The notes beneath the pieces were generated by a model. The model worked only from the letters and a program-made list of their open reading frames with translations. It ran no database searches and was not told where the DNA came from. DNA of 55,977 bases from an uncultured cyanobacterium. GTDB lineage: Bacteria; Cyanobacteriota; Cyanobacteriia; PCC-6307; Cyanobiaceae. How positions within the stretch are numbered: position 1 is the first letter of the stretch; every line of letters begins with the position of its first letter. The stretch lies in NCBI GenBank assembly GCA_903858015.1, contig CAIOGZ010000075.1:1-55977 (forward strand), written 5' to 3'. The position numbers and the translations under genes are program-made. Of this stretch, positions 45,968 through 55,977 are shown one piece after another.

Positions 45968-47236
45968 TCAGCCGCTGTTGGCCTGGATCAGGCAGGCAAC
46001 GAGCTCTGCCAACGGCAAGCGCCGCTCCGGGGCCTCACCGCGCAGATCCTTGAGCAACGCCACCGCCTCCGCCGCCTCGCGATCGCCGACCACGGCCGCC
46101 CAGGCGGCACCGCTGCGGTCGGCGCGCTTGAACTGCTTGCCGAAGGCGGCGCCGCTGGCATCGCGCTCCACCACCAGGCCGGCCTGGCGACCCTGGCGGC
46201 TGAGCACCAAGGCCAGCCGCTCGGCGGCCTCACCGCGGCTGATCACGTAGAGATCGGGCGCCGGCCCTGCCACCGCCGCCTCCCCCTGGCTGAGCAGCAG
46301 CACCAGCCGCTCCAGGCCGATCGCCCAGCCCACCGCCGCCGTGGGCGGCCCACCCAGCTGCTCCACCAGGCCGTCGTAGCGACCGCCGCCGCAGACCGTG
46401 GCCTGGGCGCCGAGCTGGTTGCTGGTGATCTCGAAGGCGGTGTGGCCGTAGTAATCGAGGCCCCGCACCAGGCGGGGATTGAGCACGAAGGGAATGCCCA
46501 GGGCTTCGAGGGCCTGACGCACCCGGGCGAAGCGCTCGTGGCTCTCGCCCGCCAGGGCATCGGCCAGGCTGGGGGCGCCGGCCAGCAGCGCCTGGGTGTC
46601 GGGATTTTTGGAATCGAGCACCCGCAGCGGGTTGGCGCTGATGCGCTGTTGGGAATCGGCATCGAGCTGGTCGTGGTGGGCTTGCAGCCAGCTCACCAGC
46701 TCGGCGCGGTAGCGCTGGCGATCCTCCGGGGTGCCGAGCGAATTGAGCTCCAGCTGCAGGCCGCCGACGCCCAGATCGGCCAACAGATCCCAAGCGATGG
46801 CGATCGCCTCGGCATCACTGGTGGGATCGGCCACCCCCAGCAGCTCCACGCCGATCTGGTGGAACTGGCGCTGGCGGCCGGCCTGGGGCCGCTCATAGCG
46901 GAACATCGGCCCGCCGTACCAGAGCCGCTGCGGCCCCTGGGAAAGCAGGCCGTGCTGAATCACAGCCCGCACCACCGAGGCGGTGCCCTCCGGCCGCAGG
47001 GTGCAGCTGCGCTCGCCGCGATCGGTGAAGCTGTACATCTCTTTGCCCACCACATCGGTGGCCTCGCCGATGCCGCGGGCGAACAGCTCGGTGGCCTCCA
47101 GCAGCGGCGTGCGGATCTCGGCGATGGCGGCGCGGCGGAAGTGCTCCCGGGCCGTGGCCTCAAGGTGCTGCCAGAGGGGGGTGCGCTCCGGCAGGAGGTC
47201 CACCATGCCGCGCAGGCTCTGCAGGGAAGCCACCAA
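45968..47236 (-). CDS. hisS: histidyl-tRNA synthetase
   Basis: A 422-residue class II synthetase. Motif 1 lies near [17 protein letters not shown], with [13 protein letters not shown] after it. Motif 2 is in [20 protein letters not shown]. The His-specific loop [14 protein letters not shown] and motif 3 in [14 protein letters not shown] are present. The C-terminal anticodon-binding domain follows. It charges tRNA-His. Convergent with psbEFLJ; its upstream neighbour kdsA is 102 bases away on the same strand. Confidence 0.96.
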   Translation of the reverse strand: MVASLQSLRGMVDLLPERTPLWQHLEATAREHFRRAAIAEIRTPLLEATELFARGIGEATDVVGKEMYSFTDRGERSCTLRPEGTASVVRAVIQHGLLSQGPQRLWYGGPMFRYERPQAGRQRQFHQIGVELLGVADPTSDAEAIAIAWDLLADLGVGGLQLELNSLGTPEDRQRYRAELVSWLQAHHDQLDADSQQRISANPLRVLDSKNPDTQALLAGAPSLADALAGESHERFARVRQALEALGIPFVLNPRLVRGLDYYGHTAFEITSNQLGAQATVCGGGRYDGLVEQLGGPPTAAVGWAIGLERLVLLLSQGEAAVAGPAPDLYVISRGEAAERLALVLSRQGRQAGLVVERDASGAAFGKQFKRADRSGAAWAAVVGDREAAEAVALLKDLRGEAPERRLPLAELVACLIQANSG

Positions 47237-47338
47237 GGGGAAAGGGACGCAACGACCCCCCAGTGTGCCCGGTGGAGTCGGTTACTGGCCTCGAACACAG
47301 CCGGAGGGGGCGGATCGGGAGGCCGGGGGCCAGGGAGC

Positions 47339-48906
<1,568 letters not shown>

Positions 48907-48976
48907 TGTCCCTGGCCGCCCAACGCCGCCCTGGCTGGGCGCAGGCGATGGCCTCCGCCGCTGAGGATGTTCAACC

Positions 48977-49774
48977 ATGTCCACCCGCCCCCCGGCCCCG
49001 ATGGCCACGGTCGTGGCGGTGCCCGCCCGGCTCGAGTCATCCCGGTTGCCGGGCAAGGTGATGGCGGAGATCGGCGGCCGACCCATGCTGCGGCGGGTGC
49101 TGGAACGCTGCCGCCGCGCCGCCGGCCTGGCCGCCGTGGTGCTCTGCACCGACAGTGACCAGCTGATGGCGGAGGCGGAACGGTGGGGCTTTCCGGCATT
49201 GGCTACCAGCCCGGCCTGCACGTCCGGCAGCCAGCGGATCGCCTCGGTGGTGGAGTCGTTAGTGACCCTGGCGGGGGGATCTGCTCAGGACACATTGATC
49301 ATCAATGTGCAGGGCGACCAACCATTCATCGACCCGGCGCTGATCGAGGCCATGGCGGCCGAATTCGGCCAGCGGCTCCCCCGACCGGAGGTCCTGACCC
49401 CGGTCTATCGATTGGCGGCCGAGACCGTGCATAACCCCAACGTGGTCAAGACACTGCTGGGCGCCGACGGGCGGGCGTTGTATTTCTCCCGGTCGGCCCT
49501 TCCCCACGTGCGGGATGTCCCTCCCGACCAATGGCACGCCCATGCCCCCTACTGGGGGCATGTGGGGATGTACGGCTATCGCGCCGATGTGCTGGCCCGC
49601 TGGGACCGGTTGCCCCCCTCGCCCCTAGAGGAACTGGAGAAGCTTGAGCAGCTGCGGCTGCTGGAGGCCGGCATCACCATCGGCACATTTCCGGTGGAAG
49701 GGGAGTCCCTGTCGGTGGATACGGCCGAACAACTCGAGCAAGCCCGCGCCCTAGCCTCCGCCTTCGACGGCTGA
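48977..49774 (+). CDS. kdsB: 3-deoxy-manno-octulosonate cytidylyltransferase
   Basis: A 265-residue enzyme that activates Kdo with CTP to CMP-Kdo for lipid A core or capsule. It has VVAVPARLESSRLPGKVMAE, GRPMLRRVLERCRRA, CTDSDQL, INVQGDQPFIDPAL and HVGMYGYRADVL. Divergent from kdsC (70 bases). With kdsA and kdsC it forms a near-complete CMP-Kdo pathway; the arabinose-5-phosphate isomerase kdsD is not in the window. Confidence 0.95.
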   Translation: MSTRPPAPMATVVAVPARLESSRLPGKVMAEIGGRPMLRRVLERCRRAAGLAAVVLCTDSDQLMAEAERWGFPALATSPACTSGSQRIASVVESLVTLAGGSAQDTLIINVQGDQPFIDPALIEAMAAEFGQRLPRPEVLTPVYRLAAETVHNPNVVKTLLGADGRALYFSRSALPHVRDVPPDQWHAHAPYWGHVGMYGYRADVLARWDRLPPSPLEELEKLEQLRLLEAGITIGTFPVEGESLSVDTAEQLEQARALASAFDG

Positions 49775-50189
49775 ATCAGCCGGGCCAGCAGCGATTGGCG
49801 GTAGGCCGCAGGGTCGCCAGATTGACCCGGGGGGAGGGGCCGGCGGTGGCCCGATGGCTTTCGCTCTGCCAAGCGCCGAGGGCTGGACAATTGATCCAGG
49901 GCAGCGGATGGAAGGACATAAACGACCGAGGGCAACGCGACCAGGGATCTGGATATTAAATTCAAAACAGATCGGCAGCGGATCAATTGGAGCTTTCTCC
50001 GCAGTAAAAAGCTATTCAGAATATCCAGCAACAGAGGGGAAATGCTTGACTTAGACGTCAAGACGCCAAAGGCAGGTATGCCAAGAAAACCCAAAAGCCA
50101 TCGCCAACAAGCACTGGGCGGCTAGCGACTCACAATAACAGCATGCCCTAAAGAAAGGGGGATCAGAGTTTGACCGAAAGCCGCCACTC
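49775..50189. other. gap without recognised gene
   Basis: Nothing coding is recognised. A short inverted repeat CTTGAC/GTCAAG lies at 50045-50062. The stretch is more AT-rich than the kdsB side and leads into the methyltransferase relic. Confidence 0.5.
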
Positions 50190-50900
50190 CGTCCTTACCA
50201 GCCTCCATGGTCCCAGGCCAAAAAAAGGGATCCATCATCATCCAAAACGATCACGCCTCCTTTCGCCAATCGAGGCTAGAAATAATCGATAGCACCTCGA
50301 ATGGGACCATGGAGATCAAGGTCAATGTGCATAAAAGAATAGATTTTTTCTGGAAGGCTCGACAGGCATCGGGAATCCAGCCTTGGTGGTATTCAATCGT
50401 AGGAAATTCCGAGAGGGCTCTCCTAACCGCGTGCTGCTGGCAATCAAAAAAACCCGCCGGAGCAATGCATTTCCCAGCAAAAAATTCGGGATTTCGTGCA
50501 AATTTGGCACTGCTTTCTTGGATAGACTGGCCGCATCGCGGGCTGGATTCAAGCGCTTTAATTGATGATTCAGCATCGAAAACGAAAGGCCCTTCCAGCG
50601 TCCGCACTCGAGCCGCCAAGCTGTGATAATCGACACCCAGGGATGGATAGACAGAAGAATAGAGAAGCGATTTTGGCATTTTGAGCAAACAAATCGGCTG
50701 GATTGAGGAGTACGCTCAGACGCTAGCCCTTGAGCCTAGCTGGATTGAAAGTGGGGTCAACCTGAGGAAACAAAGAAGGCGGGGCTTCGACTAGTTGCTG
50801 GTCAATCAAAAGGTTTTTACAGGTACCGCTTAGCACCAAGTTGGAGCCATAGCGCTGAGCAAGCTTATTGATGAATGATTTTACTTGAGATTTCAAGGCA
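50190..50900 (-). pseudogene. decayed TylF/macrocin O-methyltransferase-like gene
   Basis: Several minus-strand frames together recall a TylF-type SAM methyltransferase. In order they are a 5' stretch KSFINKLAQRYGSNLVLSG ending at TAG near 50723, a RLECGRWKGLSFSML piece near 50590 (SAM-binding VECGVWKGGS-like), VRRALSEFPTIEYHQGWIPD near 50410, and MHIDLDLHGPIRGAIDYF near 50330. The last is followed by TAG at 50276-50278 and then PRLAKGGVIVLDDDGS. The HIDxDL and GGVIVLDD blocks are the metal-binding part of this family. At least two frameshifts and two stops make it nonfunctional. Such enzymes often methylate sugars, which fits the nearby nucleotide-sugar genes. Confidence 0.6.
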
Positions 50901-51029
50901 ACCGATGAAATTGTAAATTACTTTAGAATGCTCAAGTGCTCCTCAATCTCCTGGAGGCCAAGCCTTAGGCCCCACGCTTACGCATTCTCGACCCAAAAGG
51001 CGAGAGCTTCCCAGGCAAAACTTTAAACT

Positions 51030-52052
51030 TCAGACCCCGAAATACCCCCGATACCAGGCCGCAAACCGCTCCACACCCGCCTCGATCGGCGTGGTGGGTC
51101 TAAACCCCACCCAGGCCTCCAAGGCCGTGGTGTCGGCGGCGGTGGCGGGCACATCGCCGGGCTGCATCGGCTGCAGATCGCGGATCGCCTCGCGGCCCAA
51201 GGCCCCCTCCAGCACCTCGATGAAGCGCAGCAGGGGAATCGGCTGGCTGTTGCCGATATTGAACAGCCGGTGGGGCACGGCGGCGGTGGCCGGATTGGGG
51301 TGGAGCGGATCGAAATCGGGATCGGCGCTGGCGGGCTTATCGAGGCAGCGGATCACACCTTCAGCGATGTCATCGATGTAGGTGAAATCCCGCTGCATCT
51401 GGCCCTGGTTGAACACCTTGATCGGCTCGCCGGCCAGGATCGCCCGGGCAAACAGCATCGGCGCCATGTCGGGACGCCCCCAGGGGCCATACACGGTGAA
51501 GAAGCGCAGGCCCGTGGCCGGCAGACCGTAAAGATGGCTGTAGGTGTGGGCCATCAGTTCGTTGGCCTTCTTGGTGGCCGCATAGAGGCTCACCGGATGG
51601 TTCACCGGGTGCTGCTCCGAAAACGGCATCTGGCGGTTGCCGCCATACACCGAGCTGCTGGAGGCATAGACCAGATGGGTCACCCCCTGCTGGCGGCAGG
51701 CCTCCAGCACCGAACCAAAGCCCACCAGGTTGCTCTGGATATAAGCAGCGGGATTGTCAATCGAGTACCGCACCCCAGCCTGGGCCGCCAGATGAACCAC
51801 CCGATCGGGCGCCTCGGCGGCCACCAGCGAGGTTAGGGCTGGCCCATCGGCCATATCAATAGCGGCAAAACGGAATTGGCCCGCTGCGGCAGCAGCCTCC
51901 AGCAGGCCCAGCCGCGAGCGCTTTAGGGCGGGGTCGTAATAGGGGTTGAGGTTGTCGACCCCCACCACCCGCTCGCCCCGCGCCAACAGGCGGGCGGCAA
52001 CGGCGGCCCCGATGAAGCCCGCCGCGCCGGTGACCAGAACAGCAGCGGCCAT
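51030..52052 (-). CDS. UDP-glucuronate 4-epimerase-like protein
   Basis: A 340-residue extended SDR from the ATG at 52052. It has VLVTGAAGFIGAAVAARLL, VVGVDNLNPYYDPALKRSRL (the NPYYD segment is typical of GlcA epimerases), HLAAQAGVRYSIDNP, YASSSSVYGGNRQMPFSE and SLYAATKKANELMAHTYSHL (YxxxK). The segment RFFTVYGPWGRPDMA follows. It would interconvert UDP-glucuronate and UDP-galacturonate. The start overlaps the UDP-xylose synthase stop (ATGA), and the three genes ugd, uxs and this one form one operon acting on the same UDP-glucuronate. Confidence 0.88.
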   Translation of the reverse strand: MAAAVLVTGAAGFIGAAVAARLLARGERVVGVDNLNPYYDPALKRSRLGLLEAAAAAGQFRFAAIDMADGPALTSLVAAEAPDRVVHLAAQAGVRYSIDNPAAYIQSNLVGFGSVLEACRQQGVTHLVYASSSSVYGGNRQMPFSEQHPVNHPVSLYAATKKANELMAHTYSHLYGLPATGLRFFTVYGPWGRPDMAPMLFARAILAGEPIKVFNQGQMQRDFTYIDDIAEGVIRCLDKPASADPDFDPLHPNPATAAVPHRLFNIGNSQPIPLLRFIEVLEGALGREAIRDLQPMQPGDVPATAADTTALEAWVGFRPTTPIEAGVERFAAWYRGYFGV

Positions 52053-52990
52053 CAAGCCTGGGCCAGGCGCTCGCGGAAGTAGGCGATGGTGGGCTCCAGA
52101 CCCTGCTCCAAACTCACCTTCGGCTCCCAACCCAGCTCGCGGCGGGCCAGGTCGATCACCGGCTGGCGTTGCAGCGGGTCATCCTGGGGCAGGGGCCGGG
52201 TGACCAGCTCCAGGGAGGGGTTGATGCGATCCCGCACCAGTTCGGCCAGCTGGCGGATCGTGAATTCGCCCGGATTGCCGATGTTGATCGGGCCGGTGTG
52301 CTCACCATTCATCAGCCGGATCATGCCTTCGATCAAGTCATCCGCATAACAGAAGGAGCGGGTTTGGCTGCCATCGCCATAGAGGGTGAGCGGCTCGCCC
52401 TTCAGCGCTTGCACGATGAAGTTGCTGACCACCCGGCCGTCATCGGGCAGCATGCGGGGCCCGTAGGTGTTGAAGATGCGCATCACCCGGATCTCGGTGG
52501 CGTGCATGCGCTGGTAATCGAAGCAAAGGGTTTCGGCAATCCGCTTGCCCTCGTCGTAGCAGGAGCGGATGCCGATCGTGTTGACGCAGCCCCGGTAGCT
52601 TTCGGGCTGGGGATGCACCTCAGGATCGCCGTACACCTCGCTGGTGCTGGCCAACAGCAAGCGAGCCCCCACCCGCCGGGCCAGGCCCAGCATGTTGTAG
52701 GTGCCCAGGAAGCTGGTCTTGGCCGTTTTGATCGGGTTGAACTGGTAGTGCACCGGTGAGGCGGGGCAGGCCAGATGCCAGATCCGGTCCACCTCTAGGC
52801 GGATCGGATCGGTCACGTCGTGGCGGATCAACTCGAAATCGGGATGGCCGATCCAGTGGCGGATGTTGTCCTTGCGGCCGGTGTAGTAGTTGTCGAGGCA
52901 GATCACCTCTTCGCCGGCATTCATCAGCCGGTCGACCAGGTGGGAACCGAGGAAACCGGCTCCGCCGGTGATCAGATTGCGGCGTGCCAT
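52052..52990 (-). CDS. UDP-glucuronate decarboxylase (UDP-xylose synthase)
   Basis: A 312-residue SDR from the ATG at 52990. It has [73 protein letters not shown] and [17 protein letters not shown], which holds the catalytic YxxxK. The segment [20 protein letters not shown] follows. These are hallmarks of UXS. It decarboxylates UDP-glucuronate to UDP-xylose for surface glycans. It lies between ugd and the 4-epimerase with near-zero spacing. Confidence 0.93.
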   Translation of the reverse strand: MARRNLITGGAGFLGSHLVDRLMNAGEEVICLDNYYTGRKDNIRHWIGHPDFELIRHDVTDPIRLEVDRIWHLACPASPVHYQFNPIKTAKTSFLGTYNMLGLARRVGARLLLASTSEVYGDPEVHPQPESYRGCVNTIGIRSCYDEGKRIAETLCFDYQRMHATEIRVMRIFNTYGPRMLPDDGRVVSNFIVQALKGEPLTLYGDGSQTRSFCYADDLIEGMIRLMNGEHTGPINIGNPGEFTIRQLAELVRDRINPSLELVTRPLPQDDPLQRQPVIDLARRELGWEPKVSLEQGLEPTIAYFRERLAQA

Positions 52991-52991
52991 C

Positions 52992-54413
52992 TCAGCCTTC
53001 CCCCACGGTCCAGACGTTGAGACCAGCGGCCCGGGCGGCGCTGGTATCCGCCACGGCGCGGGCATCGAACAGCCAGGCCGGCCGGCGCATCACCGCAGCA
53101 ATTGAGGCCCAGTCGAGCTGGCGGTAGTCACGCCATTCGGTGAGGATCAGCACCGCATCGGCGCCGCGGGCCGCTTCCAACGGCGAAGCCGCCGCCAGCC
53201 AACTGCCATCGGCCCCGATCGGGCGGGAGCCCGCGGCGGCATCGGCAGGCTCCGGCGAACGCTCCAGATCGCCGGCAATCTGGTTGACACCCACCTTCGG
53301 ATCCACGATCGCCAGCTGGGCCCCCTCCTCGATCAGGTCGCGGCAGATGCGGATCGCCGGTGCCTCGCGGGTGTCGTTGGTGTCGGCCTTGAAGGCGAAG
53401 CCCAGTACAGCTAGCCGCTTGCCGCTCACGGTGCCGAACAGGCTGTTGACCACCAAGCGGGCAATCCGCTGCTGCTGCCAGGTGTTGAGGCCCACCACAC
53501 TCTCCCAGTAGGCGGCAGCCTCCTCCAGGCCGTAGTGGCGACAGAGGTACACCAGGTTGAGGATGTCCTTCTGAAAGCAGCTGCCGCCAAAGCCAGGACC
53601 GGCCTGCAAAAACTTCGATCCAATCCGGCTGTCGGTGCCGATCGCCCGGGCCACCTCCCGCACATTGGCGCCGGTCCCCTCACAGAGGGCGGCAATGCTG
53701 TTGATCGAGGAAATCCGCTGGGCCAGGAAGGCGTTGGCAGTGAGCTTGGAGAGTTCGCTGCTCCAGAGGTTGGTGCGCAGGATCCGCTCCTGGGGCACCC
53801 AGTTGCCGTAGATGCCGGCCAGGGCATCAATGGCGGCGGGATCTTCGCCGCCGATCAACACCCGATCCGGGGCTTCCAGATCCCCAATCGCGGTGCCCTC
53901 GGCCAAAAACTCGGGGTTGGAGAGAACTGAGAAGGTCTTGCCACCGCTTGCCCCCTGGGCGCCAGAGAGGATCGCCTTGACGGCCTCGGCGGTGCGCACC
54001 GGCAGCGTGCTCTTCTCGACCACGATCGTGTGGCCCTCGGCGGCGGCGGCCACCTGGCGGGCCGAGGCCTCGATCCAGCGCAGGTCGCTGGCCTGGCCCG
54101 CCCCCACACCGCGGGTCTTGGTGGGGGTGTTCACCGAGAGAAAGATCATGTCGGCGGCGGCGATCGCCCCATCGACCTCGGTGGTGAAGTGCAGGTTGCG
54201 GCTGCGGGCCCGGCCGACCACGGCATCGAGGCCCGGCTCGTACACCGGCAGCTTCGTGAGGTCGGCGTCGTTCCAGGCGGCGATGCGTTCGACGTTCAGA
54301 TCCACCACCGTGACCTGGATGTCGGGGCAGCGATCAGCGATCACCGCCATCGTTGGACCGCCCACATAACCGGCGCCGATGCAACAGATGGAGCGGATCG
54401 GTTTCGCGGTCAT
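52992..54413 (-). CDS. UDP-glucose 6-dehydrogenase
   Basis: A 473-residue enzyme of the longer, eukaryote-like Ugd form. It has [20 protein letters not shown] (NAD binding), [55 protein letters not shown] and the catalytic Cys in [20 protein letters not shown]. The segments [20 protein letters not shown] and NDTREAP lie in the C-terminal domain. It oxidises UDP-glucose to UDP-glucuronate with two NAD. First gene of a three-gene UDP-sugar operon; its stop is one base from the UDP-xylose synthase start. Confidence 0.94.
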   Translation of the reverse strand: MTAKPIRSICCIGAGYVGGPTMAVIADRCPDIQVTVVDLNVERIAAWNDADLTKLPVYEPGLDAVVGRARSRNLHFTTEVDGAIAAADMIFLSVNTPTKTRGVGAGQASDLRWIEASARQVAAAAEGHTIVVEKSTLPVRTAEAVKAILSGAQGASGGKTFSVLSNPEFLAEGTAIGDLEAPDRVLIGGEDPAAIDALAGIYGNWVPQERILRTNLWSSELSKLTANAFLAQRISSINSIAALCEGTGANVREVARAIGTDSRIGSKFLQAGPGFGGSCFQKDILNLVYLCRHYGLEEAAAYWESVVGLNTWQQQRIARLVVNSLFGTVSGKRLAVLGFAFKADTNDTREAPAIRICRDLIEEGAQLAIVDPKVGVNQIAGDLERSPEPADAAAGSRPIGADGSWLAAASPLEAARGADAVLILTEWRDYRQLDWASIAAVMRRPAWLFDARAVADTSAARAAGLNVWTVGEG

Positions 54414-54462
54414 CTGGCTCGTGACGTTCGAGTGAGGTTACCTTGAAACAGCCGCACGGGTT

Positions 54463-54774
54463 TCAAGCCGGCAGGGTGGCCCGCAGACGTTCGCGGAAAT
54501 CCCCCTTCGGCATGCCTCCCTTCAGCTCACCATGGATCACGAAATCGGCCTCCGCCTCGCTCACCACTAGGTAGGTGGGCCAGCCCATGCCTTCCTTGCT
54601 GGGGTACTGGGCGAGCAAAACCTTGCGATAGCGGCGGTAGGTTTCGGTGTCCTGGAGCATCACGCTGACAAACTCGAGCCCCAGTTCTGCGGCCACGCTG
54701 GCGTCGTAGTGGCTCATGCGGTGGCAGGTGCCGCAGTCTTCGGAGCTGAATTTGAGCAGGGTTAGGGGAGCCAC
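54463..54774 (-). CDS. thioredoxin-like protein
   Basis: A 103-residue thioredoxin fold with the redox motif SSEDCGTCHRMS (Cys14 and Cys17, CGTC) and a conserved cis-Pro in GMGWPTYLVV. It has no signal peptide, so it is cytoplasmic. The CGTC motif differs from the CGPC of classical thioredoxin, so the redox potential may be different. The partner is unknown. It lies between ugd and the tRNA nucleotidyltransferase, all on the minus strand. Confidence 0.85.
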   Translation of the reverse strand: MAPLTLLKFSSEDCGTCHRMSHYDASVAAELGLEFVSVMLQDTETYRRYRKVLLAQYPSKEGMGWPTYLVVSEAEADFVIHGELKGGMPKGDFRERLRATLPA

Positions 54775-54804
54775 CAGCGCCGGAACAGAGCGAACGGGGT
54801 GAGC

Positions 54805-55977
54805 CTAATCCGCTTCGTTTGGCGGCGTGTTCGATGGCATTTGGGGCAGAGAGCCCCGCGACGTTGCCTCGCGATCGATGCGCTCAGCGCGCAATTGCCG
54901 CAGCCGCTGCCCCAGCAGCGGCCCCGCGGAAAGGCCGGCGGCGATCAGCTGCCTGGCTCCCTGCTCAGCCCGGAGGTGGCGCCATCGCAACAACCAACGC
55001 AGTAGCGGTCGGCGGGGCCAGCAACCCGCCGCCAGCGCCAGCGCCACCGCCTCCGGGCTTCCCCCCGGAGCTTCGAGCAGGTGGCACCAACGGGACGCAG
55101 GCCAGCTGGGCCCAGCGGCCGCCTCGGCCGCCTCGGCCAGGCGCTGGCGCACCACCAGGAACTGGGCCAGCAGGCGCTGCTGACGATGGGGAATCTGCAG
55201 CCGTTCCGCCGCCGCTACGGGCTGATCAGCCCCCGCCAACAGCGCAGCCAGGGGCGGCAGCCCCAAACGACCAGCCCAATGCAGACGCCGCCGCCACTGC
55301 TGATCCGCCTGGAGGCCCCGATCCACCAGGGCCAGGGCGCCCCAGCTCTGCAAGGCGGCCAGGGCCAGGCCGGCCCGCTCCCGTTCCAGCAGCAGATCCA
55401 GCTCCATCCGCAGCCGGGTGCCGAGCGCAGGCGGAGCCGACGCGGCCGGATCACCCGGGTGCCAAGACCAGGGCCAGCAAGCCAGGGTTTGCTGCCACTG
55501 GAGCAGGCTGCCGGGATCGAGCTCGAAGCCGAGCCGGGCCCCATAGCGGGCCGCCCGCACGATCCTGGTGGGATCATCCCGCAGACTCTGGCTATGCAGC
55601 AGGCGCAAGCGCCGGCCGCCAAGATCGGCCAGGCCGGCGTGGGGATCGAGCAGGATCGAGCCGCCATCCCCAGGCCCGCCACCCCCGGGCCCGCCGGCGG
55701 CACCGATGCCCAGGGCCATGGCGTTGATGCTGAAATCCCGCCGGGCGAGGTCATCGGCGAGGGATCCGAAGCAGACGCTGGGGTTCTCGCCTGCCTGGCC
55801 ATAGGTTTCGCTGCGGGCGGTGGCCACATCGAGCAGCAGCAGCTGGCCATCGAGCTCCAGCTCCAGCTCCACGGTGCCGTAGGCGCCGTGCTCCCGAACC
55901 GCCCGCACGATCAGATCGCCACCGCTTCGGCCGCAACGCTCGACCAGGCGGTCGGCCAGGCGCAGGGCGGGGGAACG
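54805..55977 (-). CDS. tRNA nucleotidyltransferase/poly(A) polymerase family protein (5' end outside the window)
   Basis: The last 390 codons of a class II CCA-adding or poly(A) polymerase-type enzyme; the frame continues past the window edge at 55977. Visible are LLLLDVATARSETYGQAGEN, the family block LARRDFSINAMALGI and DPTRIVRAARYGARLGFELD. The N-terminal G[GS]xxR nucleotide-binding region is missing because of the edge. The C-terminal half is Ala/Leu-rich and variable. In cyanobacteria CCA addition is often split between two such enzymes (A-adding and CC-adding), and which one this is cannot be told here. A GTG at 55908 is internal, not the start. Confidence 0.88.
   Translation of the reverse strand, partial: RSPALRLADRLVERCGRSGGDLIVRAVREHGAYGTVELELELDGQLLLLDVATARSETYGQAGENPSVCFGSLADDLARRDFSINAMALGIGAAGGPGGGGPGDGGSILLDPHAGLADLGGRRLRLLHSQSLRDDPTRIVRAARYGARLGFELDPGSLLQWQQTLACWPWSWHPGDPAASAPPALGTRLRMELDLLLERERAGLALAALQSWGALALVDRGLQADQQWRRRLHWAGRLGLPPLAALLAGADQPVAAAERLQIPHRQQRLLAQFLVVRQRLAEAAEAAAGPSWPASRWCHLLEAPGGSPEAVALALAAGCWPRRPLLRWLLRWRHLRAEQGARQLIAAGLSAGPLLGQRLRQLRAERIDREATSRGSLPQMPSNTPPNEAD

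Noticed and set aside
48907..49221. N-terminal extension of kdsC
   Set aside because: It runs antisense through the start of kdsB and carries no conserved sequence.

Overview
The window looks like chromosomal DNA of a high-GC picocyanobacterium of the Synechococcus/Cyanobium type. It carries chlD, the psbE-psbF-psbL-psbJ operon behind rubA and ycf48, the ndhC-ndhK-ndhJ block and a cyanobacterial-type YvcK protein. The genus is an inference from gene content and base composition; there is no rRNA or other taxonomic marker here.

Layout. (1) 1-1104: toxin-antitoxin debris, with a VapC toxin, a Phd-like antitoxin apparently fused to the tail of a PIN toxin, and a possible MazE-like remnant. (2) 1253-12631: mostly housekeeping: speA, a DUF3307 membrane protein, a SIMPL-domain exported protein behind an OmpR-type two-component system, chlD, an MCE/Mla-type lipid transporter pair, and yvcK. 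(3) 12792-41437: a surface-polysaccharide island of mixed base composition with IS relics. It contains a frameshifted multi-spanning membrane protein, a gtrA/gtrB pair, a compact six-gene operon (epimerase, HpcH/HpaI aldolase, ThDP enzyme, DHQ-synthase-like cyclase, SDR, RfbH), a putative glycosyltransferase, a phytanoyl-CoA dioxygenase-like protein, two decayed IS5-type transposases flanking an AT-rich orphan gene, a CDP-3,6-dideoxyhexose operon (rfbF, rfbG, rfbH relic, paratose-synthase-like, rfbE), an MsbA-like exporter and two glycosyltransferases. (4) 41475-45951: photosynthesis and NDH-1 genes. (5) 45968-49774: hisS and the CMP-Kdo genes kdsA, kdsC and kdsB. (6) 50190-50900: a decayed methyltransferase. 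(7) 51030-54413: ugd, UDP-xylose synthase and UDP-glucuronate 4-epimerase. (8) 54463-55977: a thioredoxin-like protein and a partial tRNA nucleotidyltransferase.

How the genes may work together. RfbF and RfbG make CDP-4-keto-6-deoxyglucose, RfbH begins C-3 deoxygenation, and the paratose-synthase-like and RfbE proteins would finish CDP-paratose and CDP-tyvelose. The only intact RfbH sits about 12 kb away, in the operon with an acetolactate-synthase-like ThDP enzyme, a DHQ-synthase-like cyclase and an aldolase. The canonical rfbH position between rfbG and the synthase gene holds only a 53-codon relic. This suggests one RfbH serves two branches: a tyvelose/paratose branch and an unusual, perhaps carbon-branched (yersiniose-like), deoxysugar branch. 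That operon is my best candidate for an undescribed pathway. The frameshifted membrane protein, next to gtrAB and broken exactly at an 8-T run, is a candidate phase-variable surface modification gene.
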